DNA from: an uncultured Lachnospiraceae bacterium
Lineage (GTDB): Bacteria > Bacillota > Clostridia > Lachnospirales > Lachnospiraceae
Direction: 5' to 3'
DNA: 50,944 bases
Assembly (NCBI GenBank): GCA_934394565.1
Contig: CAKRQV010000017.1
Coordinates: 1-50,944, forward strand
Made by a program: the position numbers and the translations under genes. Below the pieces are notes generated by a model. The model had not been told where the DNA came from and made no database searches. It worked only from the letters and a program-made list of their open reading frames with translations. This document shows positions 25,081-33,449 of the stretch, in pieces (within the stretch, counting starts at the first letter, position 1; each line of letters opens with the position of its first letter).

Positions 25081-25510
25081 CTCATTCCGCCACTTCCTTA
25101 TTTTTTTTGTGATACATCATTTTATTCCTTTCCGGACATATTAAGATAGACCCATTCGGCTTTTGCAGATACACTGTGCTATATTTGCTCTACATCGTAT
25201 GGGAAATCTGCGGTGAACACCGCTGAAATGAAAAACAGGATACATTGCGAAAAGATCAGTTACACAGCTCCTTTCCAGCACACTGCTCTGTAACTATGAT
25301 TATAGCCGTTTTTTATTTAAAAAGCAATCTATTTTAACTATTTTTTTCGACCTTGTTTCCGCAAATATAAAAAAACAGTGAACTTCTTTACAGTATCCGA
25401 ACATATGGTATATAATGTACCATACACTGGAGACAGTATATACACTATACATTTCGTGACAAGTAAATCTCCTGTCACAGCTATGACAAGAAGTAAAAGG
25501 ATGTGATCAT
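25081..25510. other. Gene-free stretch upstream of mecA
   Basis: No open frame with a good RBS. It holds a hairpin at 25258-25295 (AGTTACA / TGTAACT plus an inner AGC/GCT), a tight hairpin GCGGTGAACACCGC near 25211, and the mecA promoter. Between promoter and gene, GTGACA and TGTCAC form an inverted repeat near 25457-25483. The 25258-25295 hairpin could belong to a small RNA, but no conserved family is recognised. Confidence 0.5.
25387..25416 (+). promoter_or_regulatory. Promoter of mecA with inverted repeat over the -10
   Basis: TTTACA, 18-bp spacer, TATAAT. The -10 lies inside the inverted repeat ATGGTA / TACCAT (25405-25423), a possible operator. The leader to the ATG is about 90 bases. 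Confidence 0.65.
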
Positions 25511-26257
25511 ATGAAAATCGAAAGAATCAGTGACACGCAGATACGCTGTACACTGTCCCGCGAAGATCTCGCCACACGGCAGATCAACTTAAGTGAACTG
25601 GCCTATGCCACTGACAAAGCCAAAGAACTTTTCCGGGATATGATCCAGCAGGCAAATGACGAATTCGGTTTCGATGCTGAAAATCTTCCGATCATGGTAG
25701 AAGCCATACCGATCATGCCCGATAGTATTGTATTGATCATCACAAAGGTAGAGGATCCAGAAGAGTTAGATACCCGTTATTCCCGGTTCTCTCCCAGTAG
25801 CGATACACCATCCCGCACAGATCTTTTGGCACAGATGGTTGGTGCCGACGACATCATCGATCTCTTCCGCAAGCTCTCTGAGTCCGCCGCACCAAAGAAA
25901 GCTGCCAAAGAGTCCAAAGCCGCACCCAAATCGGATGCAGCTTCTGAAGAACAGCCTCTGGATCTTATGCGCATTTTTGAGTTTTATTCTCTCAATGATG
26001 CGATCCGGGCCGCAGGTGCCATGAAAGACCGCTACCACGGTCACAACACACTCTACCGTTTCGGTAAAGATACCTGTTACCAGCTCGTTCTCCACCAGTC
26101 TGGTCAGAGTCCCGAGCTATTCAACCAGATTTGTAATCAGCTGTCTGAGTACGCACACGGTGAACCCTTCTCCGAAGCCACTGAGGCATACTTCAAAGAG
26201 CATGCCCGTTGCATCATTCCCGAAGATGCTCTCACCAAATTGTCGCAGTTAGCTTAA
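25511..26257 (+). CDS. mecA: Adaptor protein MecA
   Basis: A 248-residue adaptor that brings target proteins such as ComK to the ClpC-ClpP protease. The N-terminal substrate-binding domain starts MKIERISDTQIRCTLSREDL, with the conserved block AKELFRDMIQQANDEFGFDA. A charged Ala/Lys linker sits near residues 130-155. The C-terminal ClpC-binding domain follows (DAIRAAGAMKDRYHGHNTLY). ATG with an AAAAGGATGTG site. Its final codons and stop are embedded in a perfect hairpin. Confidence 0.9.
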   Translation: MKIERISDTQIRCTLSREDLATRQINLSELAYATDKAKELFRDMIQQANDEFGFDAENLPIMVEAIPIMPDSIVLIITKVEDPEELDTRYSRFSPSSDTPSRTDLLAQMVGADDIIDLFRKLSESAAPKKAAKESKAAPKSDAASEEQPLDLMRIFEFYSLNDAIRAAGAMKDRYHGHNTLYRFGKDTCYQLVLHQSGQSPELFNQICNQLSEYAHGEPFSEATEAYFKEHARCIIPEDALTKLSQLA

Positions 26258-26273
26258 CAGCTAACTGCGACAA
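26240..26273 (+). terminator. Hairpin carrying the mecA stop codon in its loop
   Basis: Perfect 15-bp stem TTGTCGCAGTTAGCT / AGCTAACTGCGACAA. The 4-base loop TAAC contains the mecA TAA stop (26255-26257). No long T-run follows, so it may be a weak terminator or a 3'-end stabilising structure. Confidence 0.7.
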
Positions 26274-26296
26274 TTCTGCTATATCGGCACACCGGG

Positions 26297-26381
26297 AAAA
26301 GAGCGTGTATATAATATTCACCCCACAAACACTCAAAAACGTCTTGCGTTTGCGGGGTGAATATTATATACACGCTCTTTT
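26297..26381. repeat. Long palindrome between mecA and the DUF1858 gene
   Basis: Perfect 28-bp arms (26297-26324 and 26354-26381), then one A-C mismatch and a further 5-bp stem (CAAAC 26326-26330 / GTTTG 26348-26352). The loop is 17 bases. The ends are AAAA and TTTTT, so it could terminate both convergent genes. The size and AT-rich arms also fit a miniature palindromic repeat or mobile-element remnant. Confidence 0.8.
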
Positions 26382-26395
26382 TCATCCATCCAAAA

Positions 26396-26596
26396 TCAAC
26401 CAAGAAAATCATTGATCTGATCAACCAGCATATCCGCATCCAGTCCATGCACCATAGCCGCCTCTTCCAGAGATTCCCCCTGAGAAGACGGACATCCGAT
26501 ACAGTGCATACCGGCACGCATCAGAATTGCTACAATATTTGGATCGATCTGAATCAGATCCGCAATAATCATATCTTTTGATACTTTGCCTGCCAT
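26396..26596 (-). CDS. DUF1858 domain protein
   Basis: A 66-residue protein made up of a DUF1858 domain (DLIQIDPNIVAILMRAGMHC, then IGCPSSQGESLEEAAMVHGL). The motif GMHCIGCPSS places two cysteines as in the N-terminal part of ScdA/RIC-type iron-sulfur repair or nitrosative-stress proteins and hybrid-cluster-linked proteins. A role in redox or iron-sulfur handling is inference. RBS AAGGAGG. It is convergent with mecA and divergent from a ferredoxin gene. Confidence 0.85.
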   Translation of the reverse strand: MAGKVSKDMIIADLIQIDPNIVAILMRAGMHCIGCPSSQGESLEEAAMVHGLDADMLVDQINDFLG

Positions 26597-26740
26597 ATTT
26601 CTTCCTCCTTATCTGTTCTACGCGCCCCATTATAAAGAACTTTTCTCCGCTTCGCAACCCTGTTTTTCAATTAGTCAAAACTCACTTTTTTCTTATCCCT
26701 ACAGCAGAAAATTTTCTTACGGTTATGCATAACTAAGTAC

Positions 26741-26769
26741 TTGTTTTCTCGCACATTTTAGTTTATCAT
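26741..26769 (+). promoter_or_regulatory. Ferredoxin promoter with overlapping palindrome
   Basis: TTGTTT, 17-bp spacer, TATCAT. A near-perfect palindrome (26763-26787) covers the -10 and start region: arms TTATCA and TGATAA, and inner arms GGTCA and TGACC around a central A. That placement suits a repressor site. Confidence 0.65.
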
Positions 26770-26832
26770 GGTCAATGACCCTGATAATACAGGGATACAT
26801 CAATACTTAAACCGTTTAAGGAGGATTCAAAA

Positions 26833-27003
26833 ATGGCATACGTAATTACTGACGATTGTGCAATGTGTGGAACATGTGAGGGCGAATGTCCGGTTAGTGC
26901 TATCAGCGAAGGTGATGGCAAATATGTAATCGATGCTGATACATGTGTAGAATGCGGTACATGCGCAGCTGCCTGTCCGACAGAAGCTATCAAAGAGGCT
27001 TAA
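26833..27003 (+). CDS. 2[4Fe-4S] ferredoxin
   Basis: A 56-residue clostridial-type ferredoxin, a low-potential electron carrier for anaerobic redox enzymes. Two cluster motifs are complete: CAMCGTCEGECP and CVECGTCAAACP (each Cys-x2-Cys-x2-Cys-x3-Cys-Pro). The start MAYVITDDC is typical. RBS TAAGGAGG precedes the ATG. The protein has the normal length and is a single-gene unit with its own promoter and terminator. Confidence 0.97.
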   Translation: MAYVITDDCAMCGTCEGECPVSAISEGDGKYVIDADTCVECGTCAAACPTEAIKEA

Positions 27004-27025
27004 TGATCCTTTGAGGATATGAAGA

Positions 27026-27056
27026 AACGCCCGGAGTTTACTCTGGGCGTTTTTTC
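27026..27056. terminator. Terminator shared by ferredoxin and MerR genes
   Basis: 11-bp stem AACGCCCGGAG / CTCTGGGCGTT with one G-U pair, a TTTA loop and a T-run. It ends the ferredoxin gene. The MerR gene on the other strand ends inside it (stop at 27038). Confidence 0.85.
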
Positions 27057-27583
27057 ATATGTTTTTTTCTTTTTTCGTTTTCTTTTTCTTCTGTCGCCGC
27101 AATCATCCGACGCGTATTCTGCTGTCTGCGGATTGCTTCATCCAGACGATGGTATCTCGCCTCCCGATTTCTTGTCAGGGCAACTTCCCGGACTACTCTT
27201 TCAAGTATCTGATAAAACTGCTGCTTCTTTTGATTTTCTTCAGCCTTTCCGGGGATTGTTCCCTGACATTTTTCCTGTAACATCTCTGCCTTGAGCACTT
27301 CACCTGCTACGGATAAATTCTGTGTCTGCACAGACGAAATCTCCTGTGATTTTTTTCTTTCTTTCTGCTGCTGTACCTCACGAATTTCTTTTAAAGACAG
27401 ACCCTCTTCTTTCAAACGCTGTATTTCATGAATTTCTGCAAACTCGGCTTCTGTATAGCAACGGTGCCCTTTGTGGTTTCGTTGGACATGAAGAATCCCC
27501 TCTTCTTCCCAGTACCGCAACACATATGATTCCACACCGCTTTTTTTCGCTGCTTCCGAAATCGAACATCCCTGTTCTCTCAT
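27038..27583 (-). CDS. MerR-family transcriptional regulator
   Basis: A 181-residue regulator. Residues 1 to about 70 form the MerR winged helix-turn-helix (SISEAAKKSGVESYVLRYWE, GHRCYTEAEFAEIHEIQRLK). The rest is a charged helical region without an effector domain or metal-binding cysteines. The last residues (KKRPE) run into the terminator. The target is not visible; it lies convergent to the ferredoxin gene and downstream of dnaB on the same strand. Confidence 0.85.
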   Translation of the reverse strand: MREQGCSISEAAKKSGVESYVLRYWEEEGILHVQRNHKGHRCYTEAEFAEIHEIQRLKEEGLSLKEIREVQQQKERKKSQEISSVQTQNLSVAGEVLKAEMLQEKCQGTIPGKAEENQKKQQFYQILERVVREVALTRNREARYHRLDEAIRRQQNTRRMIAATEEKENEKRKKHMKKRPE

Positions 27584-27667
27584 CTACGTCCCTTCTTTCA
27601 TCCGCTGCCTGCGTTTTGCAGATTCTGTCTGTATTATACCGCCAGCCTGTTCTTCCCACAAGAAAAA

Positions 27668-27699
27668 GCCGTCCAAATATTACGACATATTCAGACGAC
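27668..27699 (-). terminator. Terminator after dnaB
   Basis: Arms GTCGTC and GACGGC (one G-U pair) plus an inner AT stem, then TTTTTC on the minus strand, about 25 bp past the dnaB stop. Confidence 0.65.
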
Positions 27700-27723
27700 T
27701 TCTCTGTTTTTTTTTGTCTTTCT

Positions 27724-29088
27724 CTATTCCCGCTCGATATCCGGGATCTGATCCTCAGATATCGGATCGGCAAACTTCGTGTACTCGGGAATCCATACCA
27801 GGCTCACCGTACCGGTCGGACCATTACGTTGTTTGGCAATATTGATTTCTGCAATATTCTTTAATTCATTATCCGCATCACGGTTGTAGTACGCATCACG
27901 ATAAATAAACATAACTACATCAGCATCCTGCTCGATAGCACCAGACTCTCGAAGATCTGACAGCATCGGACGCTTGTCATCTCGTTTTTCTACTGCACGG
28001 CTAAGCTGTGACAATGCAATGACCGGGATTTCCAGCTCCCTTGCCAGAGTCTTTAATGCCTGGGAAATCTCAGAGATTTCCTGCTGCTTGGAATCTGAAT
28101 GACGGTCTGCCTCCATTTTTTGCAGGTAGTCGATCATGACACAGTCCAGACGCTTCTCCAGCTTTAACTTACGGCATTTGGAACGCATCTCTGATACAGA
28201 AATACCCGGTGTATCGTCGATAATCAGCTTGGACCCACCAATCTTATCAGCTGTGTAAACCAGCTGTCCCCACTCCGTATCACTTAAATTACCGGTACGG
28301 ATATTCTGGGCATCGATATGCCCGTCACAGGCAAACAGACGGTTGACCAGCTGCTCCTTGGACATCTCGAGACTAAAAATACAAACATATTTATCATCAT
28401 GCAGCGCCATATGATTGGCAATATTAAGGACAAAAGCAGTCTTACCCATGGACGGACGTGCCGCCACAAGAATAAAATCAGAAGGATGGAAGCCCGCCGT
28501 ACGGCGGTCCAGTTCACGGTAACCACTTGAAAGACCTGTAATGTGATTAGAGCTTTTGGAAGCCGCATCGATAGAATCCAGCGCATTCATTACGATCTCA
28601 CGGATCGGTGTAAATTCGCCTTTGTTACCACGCTGTAAAAGCTGAAACATCTTCTGCTCTGTTGTCGCCAGAATATCGCTGACATTTTCCTGATCCATAT
28701 AACAAGTATTGGCAATTTCCTCATTCAAACGGATCATCCGGCGCAGCGTTGCTTTATCGCTGACAATATTGGCATAATATTTGACATTGGCCGAAGTAGG
28801 CACAGCATTGACCAGCTCACTGATATATTCCACACTGCACAGCTCATCCGGTACACCATTCTCCCTCAAACGGTTCTGCAGGGTGATCAGATCCACAGGC
28901 TGCCCTTCGGTATACAGCTCAGCCATCGCCGTAAACATTGCGCCATACTGCTGCTGGTAAAAATCATCCCCGGTCAGGATATCTGTTGCTACCATAATGG
29001 CATCCCGGCTCATAAACATGGCACCCAGCACAGACTGTTCTGCTTCTGTATTATGGGGCATGATTCTCTTAATGACAGCTTCTTCCAA
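27724..29088 (-). CDS. dnaB: Replicative DNA helicase DnaB
   Basis: A 454-residue hexameric helicase that unwinds DNA at the replication fork. The N-terminal domain begins MPHNTEAEQSVLGAMF. The RecA-like domain has Walker A ARPSMGKTAFVLNIA and the DYLQ motif. Full length. The start is probably TTG at 29088, with GGAGG 7 bases upstream; an in-frame ATG nine codons later is the alternative. Order gdpP-rplI-dnaB is the common Firmicutes arrangement. Confidence 0.96.
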   Translation of the reverse strand: MEEAVIKRIMPHNTEAEQSVLGAMFMSRDAIMVATDILTGDDFYQQQYGAMFTAMAELYTEGQPVDLITLQNRLRENGVPDELCSVEYISELVNAVPTSANVKYYANIVSDKATLRRMIRLNEEIANTCYMDQENVSDILATTEQKMFQLLQRGNKGEFTPIREIVMNALDSIDAASKSSNHITGLSSGYRELDRRTAGFHPSDFILVAARPSMGKTAFVLNIANHMALHDDKYVCIFSLEMSKEQLVNRLFACDGHIDAQNIRTGNLSDTEWGQLVYTADKIGGSKLIIDDTPGISVSEMRSKCRKLKLEKRLDCVMIDYLQKMEADRHSDSKQQEISEISQALKTLARELEIPVIALSQLSRAVEKRDDKRPMLSDLRESGAIEQDADVVMFIYRDAYYNRDADNELKNIAEINIAKQRNGPTGTVSLVWIPEYTKFADPISEDQIPDIERE

Positions 29089-29154
29089 GATCTTTCCTCC
29101 TACGTCTATGTTCCTTACATTCCCACCTGCATATATTCACACAGTGCCAAACGC

Positions 29155-29604
29155 TTATTTTGCCTCCTTAACAACTACCTTCAATGTGGCAGTTACCTTC
29201 GGATGCAGCTTAATAGTCACATTCGTTGTCCCCAGTTCTTTAACCGGTGTGTCCAGTGCCATTTTCTTTTTATCAATGTCATACCCCAACTGTGCTTTGG
29301 CCGCCTCAGCAATTTCTTTTGTAGAAACAGACCCGAACAGTTTACCGTTATCACCGACTTTGATAGCCACTTCCACCTTCTTATCTGCAAGCTCTTTGGC
29401 AAACTCCTGTGCTGCCTTTAAATTTTCAGCAGCGATCTTATCTTCATGTGCCTTTTTCAGCTTAAGATCATTCAGATTCTTCGGGGTTGCTTCCAGTCCC
29501 AGTTTTTTGGGAAACAACATATTTCTGGCATACCCGTCACTGACATTGACAATCTGATCTTTCTTTCCCAGACTTTTTACATCTTCCAGCAAAATTACTT
29601 TCAT
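29155..29604 (-). CDS. rplI: 50S ribosomal protein L9
   Basis: A 149-residue protein that binds 23S rRNA through its N-terminal domain (MKVILLEDVKSLGKKDQIVN) and carries the long helix and C-terminal domain of full-length L9. The ATG overlaps the gdpP stop by one base (TAATG), and its RBS GGAGGAG is inside gdpP. Confidence 0.97.
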   Translation of the reverse strand: MKVILLEDVKSLGKKDQIVNVSDGYARNMLFPKKLGLEATPKNLNDLKLKKAHEDKIAAENLKAAQEFAKELADKKVEVAIKVGDNGKLFGSVSTKEIAEAAKAQLGYDIDKKKMALDTPVKELGTTNVTIKLHPKVTATLKVVVKEAK

Positions 29605-31649
29605 TAAATTTCTCCTCCATCTGTCATTTCTTTTAACGTTGTCTTTAGAAGCATCCGTGCTTCCGCTATGGACTTGCCTTTTAACTGCGCACCGGCTACA
29701 TTCAGATGGCCACCGCCACCAAGACGTTCCATGATAATCTGTACATTGACCTCGTCAATTGCCCGGGCACTGATATATACCGTATCTTTAAACAGTGTCA
29801 GCACAAAGGAAGCCTTGACGCCCTTGATATTCAACATTTCATTTGCTGCCTGTGCACCGACAATCGTCGGACTCTCGATACCCTCTGTCGGACAAACTGA
29901 GATCGCATAATATTTATCATACAGCTCTGTTTCAGATATTGTCTGACCCTTTGCCTGCAGATTTTTCATATCCTCTCTGAACATTTTGCGGATACGGGTA
30001 ATATCTGCACCATTTCTTCGAAGGAAAGCAGCTGCTTCAAATGTACGCACACCCGTCTTTGTCAGGAAATTATCTGTGTCCACCATAATACCGGCATACA
30101 GGCTGTCGGCCTCAATATTGCGGATATGGATACTGTCATCAAAATACTGCAAAATCTCTGCCACCATCTCACTGGCAGAGGATGCATATGGTTCAATATA
30201 CGACAGTGCTGCATTCTGAATGATCTCACCGCCCTGTCTGTGATGATCCAGTACCACGATCGTCTCCACCATATACAGAAGCTCCTCGCACTCCGTATAA
30301 CTCGGACGGTTGGTATCCACAACCACCAGCATCGTATTCATATTGACCATTTCCTTGGCATCATGACCGGAAACAAACATATCTCCGCCATATTCTTTAT
30401 CTTTGATAAAGGCATCCATTAACGGGCGAATCGCTGTTGTTGGATGTTCGACAACAATATGAGCCTGCTTACCCAGTGTCCTGGCTGCACGGTAGATACC
30501 GATACCGGAACCCAGCGCATCCACATCCGGCAGAGAATGTCCCATGATCAGAATGCGCTCTTTATGATTCATGATTTCCCGCAGTGCATGTGCTTTGACA
30601 CGTGCCTTGACGCGCGTGTTCTTTTCCGCATGCTGCGACTTGCCACCGTAAAAAGCCAGCTCTTCACCGCTCTTTACCACCACCTGGTCGCCGCCGCGAC
30701 CCAATGCCAGCTCAATAGCCACACGGGCATACTCACTGTTCTGGATCATTGTAGGTGCATTCTCGCCAATACCGATACTTAAAGTCACCGACATATCGTT
30801 ACCGATATTAACTGCTTTTACCTCCTCCAGGACATCAAATTTCTTCTGTTGCAGACCCGTCAGCGTCTTTTTCTGCATAACAACAAAAAATTTGTCTTTT
30901 TCCAGCTTTTTGACAATGGCATCATTGGACAGAAAATACTTGTTAATTCTTCGCTCAATCAGTGCTGTCAGAAGTGAACGCCGTACTTCATCAACACTCT
31001 CCATAGCTTCCTCATAATTGTCAATATAGACAAGGCCTGTTACCAGCTTTTCATCCTGATTTTTCTGGATGTAACTGTTAAGTTCCGTAATATCCATCAG
31101 ATATACAGCCAACATGCTGAACTGTTTCGACTGTATCTCCAGGATCTGGGAGTCTTCTGTCAATTCATCCACCGAAAGCGGTTTTAACTGCATACGGTAA
31201 TCCCGACCGTCACGGCTCACAAAAAACTCCCGCACCTGATCTTCAGAAGGAAATCTCTCCGGAATCACCTGAGCAAAGATTGTTGAAACACATTTATGAT
31301 AATCCTTATTCTTGCCAATAATGTCCATGAACAGCTTATTCATCCACAAAAATCTGCCAGAACGATCAATCAGCGCATACGGAATCATCATGTCCATCAT
31401 GATCTTCTTCTGTACCTGGCCATAATTGGTGGCAAAGGATATCATTTCATCCACAAACCGGTTTCTCTGCGTATAAAAGATCAACCATGCAACCAGCAGA
31501 TACACAAAATCCACAATAAAAGAAATCAGACCCGCCTGCTTATTCACGCAAAAAACACCGATGCTGCCCGCTGCCAGCAAAAGGAACAGATAATACGGCC
31601 ATCGAAGATAAAAATCAAGAAAACCTTTAAAACGAATACCTTTATTCAT
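29604..31649 (-). CDS. gdpP: Cyclic-di-AMP phosphodiesterase GdpP
   Basis: A 681-residue membrane enzyme that degrades c-di-AMP and so affects osmotic balance and wall stress. Two N-terminal membrane helices (residues about 14-60) lead into a PAS domain, a degenerate GGDEF domain and a DHH-DHHA1 catalytic module. DHH motifs: GHSLPDVDALGSG, VVDTNRP and VLDHHRQGG. DHHA1 motif: GGGGHLNVAGAQ. Full length for the family. ATG with GGAGGCAGT; a strong promoter precedes it. Confidence 0.96.
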   Translation of the reverse strand: MNKGIRFKGFLDFYLRWPYYLFLLLAAGSIGVFCVNKQAGLISFIVDFVYLLVAWLIFYTQRNRFVDEMISFATNYGQVQKKIMMDMMIPYALIDRSGRFLWMNKLFMDIIGKNKDYHKCVSTIFAQVIPERFPSEDQVREFFVSRDGRDYRMQLKPLSVDELTEDSQILEIQSKQFSMLAVYLMDITELNSYIQKNQDEKLVTGLVYIDNYEEAMESVDEVRRSLLTALIERRINKYFLSNDAIVKKLEKDKFFVVMQKKTLTGLQQKKFDVLEEVKAVNIGNDMSVTLSIGIGENAPTMIQNSEYARVAIELALGRGGDQVVVKSGEELAFYGGKSQHAEKNTRVKARVKAHALREIMNHKERILIMGHSLPDVDALGSGIGIYRAARTLGKQAHIVVEHPTTAIRPLMDAFIKDKEYGGDMFVSGHDAKEMVNMNTMLVVVDTNRPSYTECEELLYMVETIVVLDHHRQGGEIIQNAALSYIEPYASSASEMVAEILQYFDDSIHIRNIEADSLYAGIMVDTDNFLTKTGVRTFEAAAFLRRNGADITRIRKMFREDMKNLQAKGQTISETELYDKYYAISVCPTEGIESPTIVGAQAANEMLNIKGVKASFVLTLFKDTVYISARAIDEVNVQIIMERLGGGGHLNVAGAQLKGKSIAEARMLLKTTLKEMTDGGEI

Positions 31650-31703
31650 ACTGCCTCCATAGCTATCCGTTATTATACACTCCCCTAAGCGATAGTATAT
31701 TGC

Positions 31704-31732
31704 ATTATACCATTTTCACAGAAAATAAGCAA
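31704..31732 (-). promoter_or_regulatory. Promoter of the gdpP-rplI-dnaB run
   Basis: Minus strand: TTGCTT, 17-bp spacer, TATAAT with TGG before the -10, about 55 bp before gdpP. Confidence 0.8.
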
Positions 31733-31753
31733 CTTCTGTTCACATGCAAAAAA

Positions 31754-31780
31754 AGGCATGCTGCCAAAAGCAGCATGCCT
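31754..31780 (-). terminator. Terminator of the rpsF-ssb-rpsR operon
   Basis: Perfect 11-bp stem AGGCATGCTGC / GCAGCATGCCT, 5-base loop and seven Ts on the minus strand, 23 bp past rpsR. Confidence 0.92.
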
Positions 31781-31803
31781 GATCAAGCATTTAACAATAC
31801 AGA

Positions 31804-32067
31804 TTATTCAGCAACGTACGGCATAATAGCTACGTGTCTTGCTTTCTTGATCTCTACAGTCAGAGCTCTCTGATGTTTTGCACAGTTACCTGTGATACGA
31901 CGCGGAAGAATTTTACCTCTCTCGGATACGTATCTTTTCAGCTTGTTAACATCTTTGTAGCTGATCTCGTTGTTTTCTTTACCACAGAATACACAAACTT
32001 TTTTTCTTCTGTGACCGCCTCTTCTCTTCATCGGAGAATCCGGTCTGTCGCTTTTATTGTAAGCCAT
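31804..32067 (-). CDS. rpsR: 30S ribosomal protein S18
   Basis: An 87-residue small-subunit protein that pairs with S6 on 16S rRNA. A CVFCGKE start with further Cys and His (NCAKHQ) suggests the zinc-containing form of S18. The core RYVSERGKILPRRITG is typical. RBS GGAGG. Last gene of the rpsF-ssb-rpsR operon. Confidence 0.97.
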   Translation of the reverse strand: MAYNKSDRPDSPMKRRGGHRRKKVCVFCGKENNEISYKDVNKLKRYVSERGKILPRRITGNCAKHQRALTVEIKKARHVAIMPYVAE

Positions 32068-32098
32068 TGCTCTTTACCTCCATTATTTCATATGAAAA

Positions 32099-32557
32099 CT
32101 AATTGAACGGCAGCTCTTCTTCGATTCCATCCGGAATGTTCATAAAGCCGTCTGCGCTTGTAGCCTTGGGAGCCGGTGCAGATGCCTGTCCATAATTGCT
32201 GCCTGCAGAATAATTGCCGCGGTTGCCGTCGCTGACGCTCTTGCTCTCGGCGAACTCCTGCTCCTCTACAACAACATCTGTTGTGTAGACCTTCTGTCCG
32301 TCACGGTTAGTGTAGCTACCGGTCTGGATACGACCTACGGCTACGATTTTTGTACCCTGATGCAGATACTTTTCTGCAAATTCTGCGTTTCTGCCAAAAG
32401 CAACACAGCCGATAAAATCAGCTGTCTGGTCACCCTCTCTACGGAAACGTCTGTCTACAGCCAATGTATATCTGGCAACAGCTGTTGCAGACTCACCTGT
32501 AGAATAGCGAATATCAGGATCTCTGGTTAAACGGCCCATTAAAATAACTTTGTTCAT
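32099..32557 (-). CDS. ssb: Single-stranded DNA-binding protein
   Basis: A 152-residue SSB. The OB-fold begins MNKVILMGRLTRDPDIRYS. A flexible Gly/Ser/Ala region precedes the acidic tip EEELPFN, which docks partner proteins. Placed between rpsF and rpsR as in most Firmicutes. RBS AGGAGG. It is the replication SSB by context. Confidence 0.97.
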   Translation of the reverse strand: MNKVILMGRLTRDPDIRYSTGESATAVARYTLAVDRRFRREGDQTADFIGCVAFGRNAEFAEKYLHQGTKIVAVGRIQTGSYTNRDGQKVYTTDVVVEEQEFAESKSVSDGNRGNYSAGSNYGQASAPAPKATSADGFMNIPDGIEEELPFN

Positions 32558-32637
32558 ATTGTCCTCCTATGTGTAAAACACAAACTTCATCAACAGTTAC
32601 GAAATAAGCCATTAATGGGTTCTTATTCGTCTTTTAA

Positions 32638-32925
32638 TTAAGCTTCTTTCTTAACGATAAGATATCTTAATACGTTGTCCATGATACGAACGTGTCTTTC
32701 CAGCTCAGCCGGGCATGTCTCAGCTGCTTCGAACTGGATGAAATAATAGAAGCCCTCATTCATTTTCTGAATTTCGTAAGCTAATTTCTTCTTACCCCAT
32801 TCTTCAACTTCTGTCACTGTGCCGTCGTAACGAGCGATATATCCTTTCGCTTTCTCAACAACAGCTTCGCGAGCTTCGTCTTCAATTTTCGCATTCACAA
32901 CCAAACATAATTCATATTTGCTCAT
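32638..32925 (-). CDS. rpsF: 30S ribosomal protein S6
   Basis: A 95-residue protein that binds 16S rRNA together with S18. MSKYELCLVVNAKIEDEARE is a typical S6 start, and EEWGKKKLAYEIQKMNEGFY is the core. The ATG at 32925 follows AAAAGGAGGTAAG; the longer open frame is not used. The leader holds a small hairpin (32954-32968, CCCTG / CAGGG) where S6-S18 autoregulatory motifs occur in other species, but I cannot confirm that motif. Confidence 0.97.
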   Translation of the reverse strand: MSKYELCLVVNAKIEDEAREAVVEKAKGYIARYDGTVTEVEEWGKKKLAYEIQKMNEGFYYFIQFEAAETCPAELERHVRIMDNVLRYLIVKKEA

Positions 32926-33000
32926 GCTTCTTACCTCCTTTTGGTCTCTGGCCCCCTGATTTGCAGGGAACAAGGAATAAAATTAATATCACAATTGGAG

Positions 33001-33029
33001 ATGATACCATAGTGACAGGAAAAAAGCAA
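33001..33029 (-). promoter_or_regulatory. Promoter of rpsF-ssb-rpsR
   Basis: Minus strand: TTGCTT, 17-bp spacer, TATCAT, about 75 bp before the rpsF ATG. Confidence 0.65.
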
Positions 33030-33150
33030 GTAAATCTTTGACTTTTCCCTTATATTTCTGCCTGTACTCTACTGTTTGTCCTCTGCTCATCTGTAAAACT
33101 GATTGCCAACACTTTTGAGTGGGAATTTATGCAATCCAGCTCCCTATGCT

Positions 33151-33342
33151 TTACTGATTTTCTTCTTTTTTGATATGTTCCCTACAATTCTTCTCCACCA
33201 GCTTGCGGGAAACCATGATCTGATGGCCACATCCCTCACATTTCAGGCGAAAATCCGCTCCCACTCTCAGTATTTCCCAGTTGAAACTGCCGCAGGGATG
33301 TTTCTTTTTTAATTTTACCACATCTCCGACTTCAAACACCAT
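33151..33342 (-). CDS. DUF951 domain protein
   Basis: A 63-residue small protein of the DUF951 family. It has the family pattern MVFEVGDVVKLKKKHPCGS and a C-terminal CEGCGHQIMVSRK, where Cys pairs could bind zinc. It is usually found just upstream of rpsF in clostridia, as here. RBS GGAGGGG. The function is unknown; a nucleic-acid role is only a guess. Confidence 0.9.
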   Translation of the reverse strand: MVFEVGDVVKLKKKHPCGSFNWEILRVGADFRLKCEGCGHQIMVSRKLVEKNCREHIKKEENQ

Positions 33343-33449
33343 CTGTCTTGCCCCTCCAATTCCTGTGTATGATCATTGCCCTCTGTTCCGGCATGCTCTC
33401 ACCCTACTTCAAAATAACGAACAGATTTTTTATAAAGAGCTGACTGCAG

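Noticed and set aside
25231..25296. 21-codon open frame in the gap before mecA
   Set aside because: No ribosome-binding site, and it overlaps a hairpin.
26209..26517. Overlapping open frames on both strands at the large palindrome
   Set aside because: They arise because the palindrome reads nearly the same on both strands; there is no RBS and they overlap mecA and DUF1858.
32926..33000. S6-S18 autoregulatory leader of rpsF
   Set aside because: A small hairpin (CCCTG/CAGGG) is present, but I could not confirm the bulged CCG feature of that motif.
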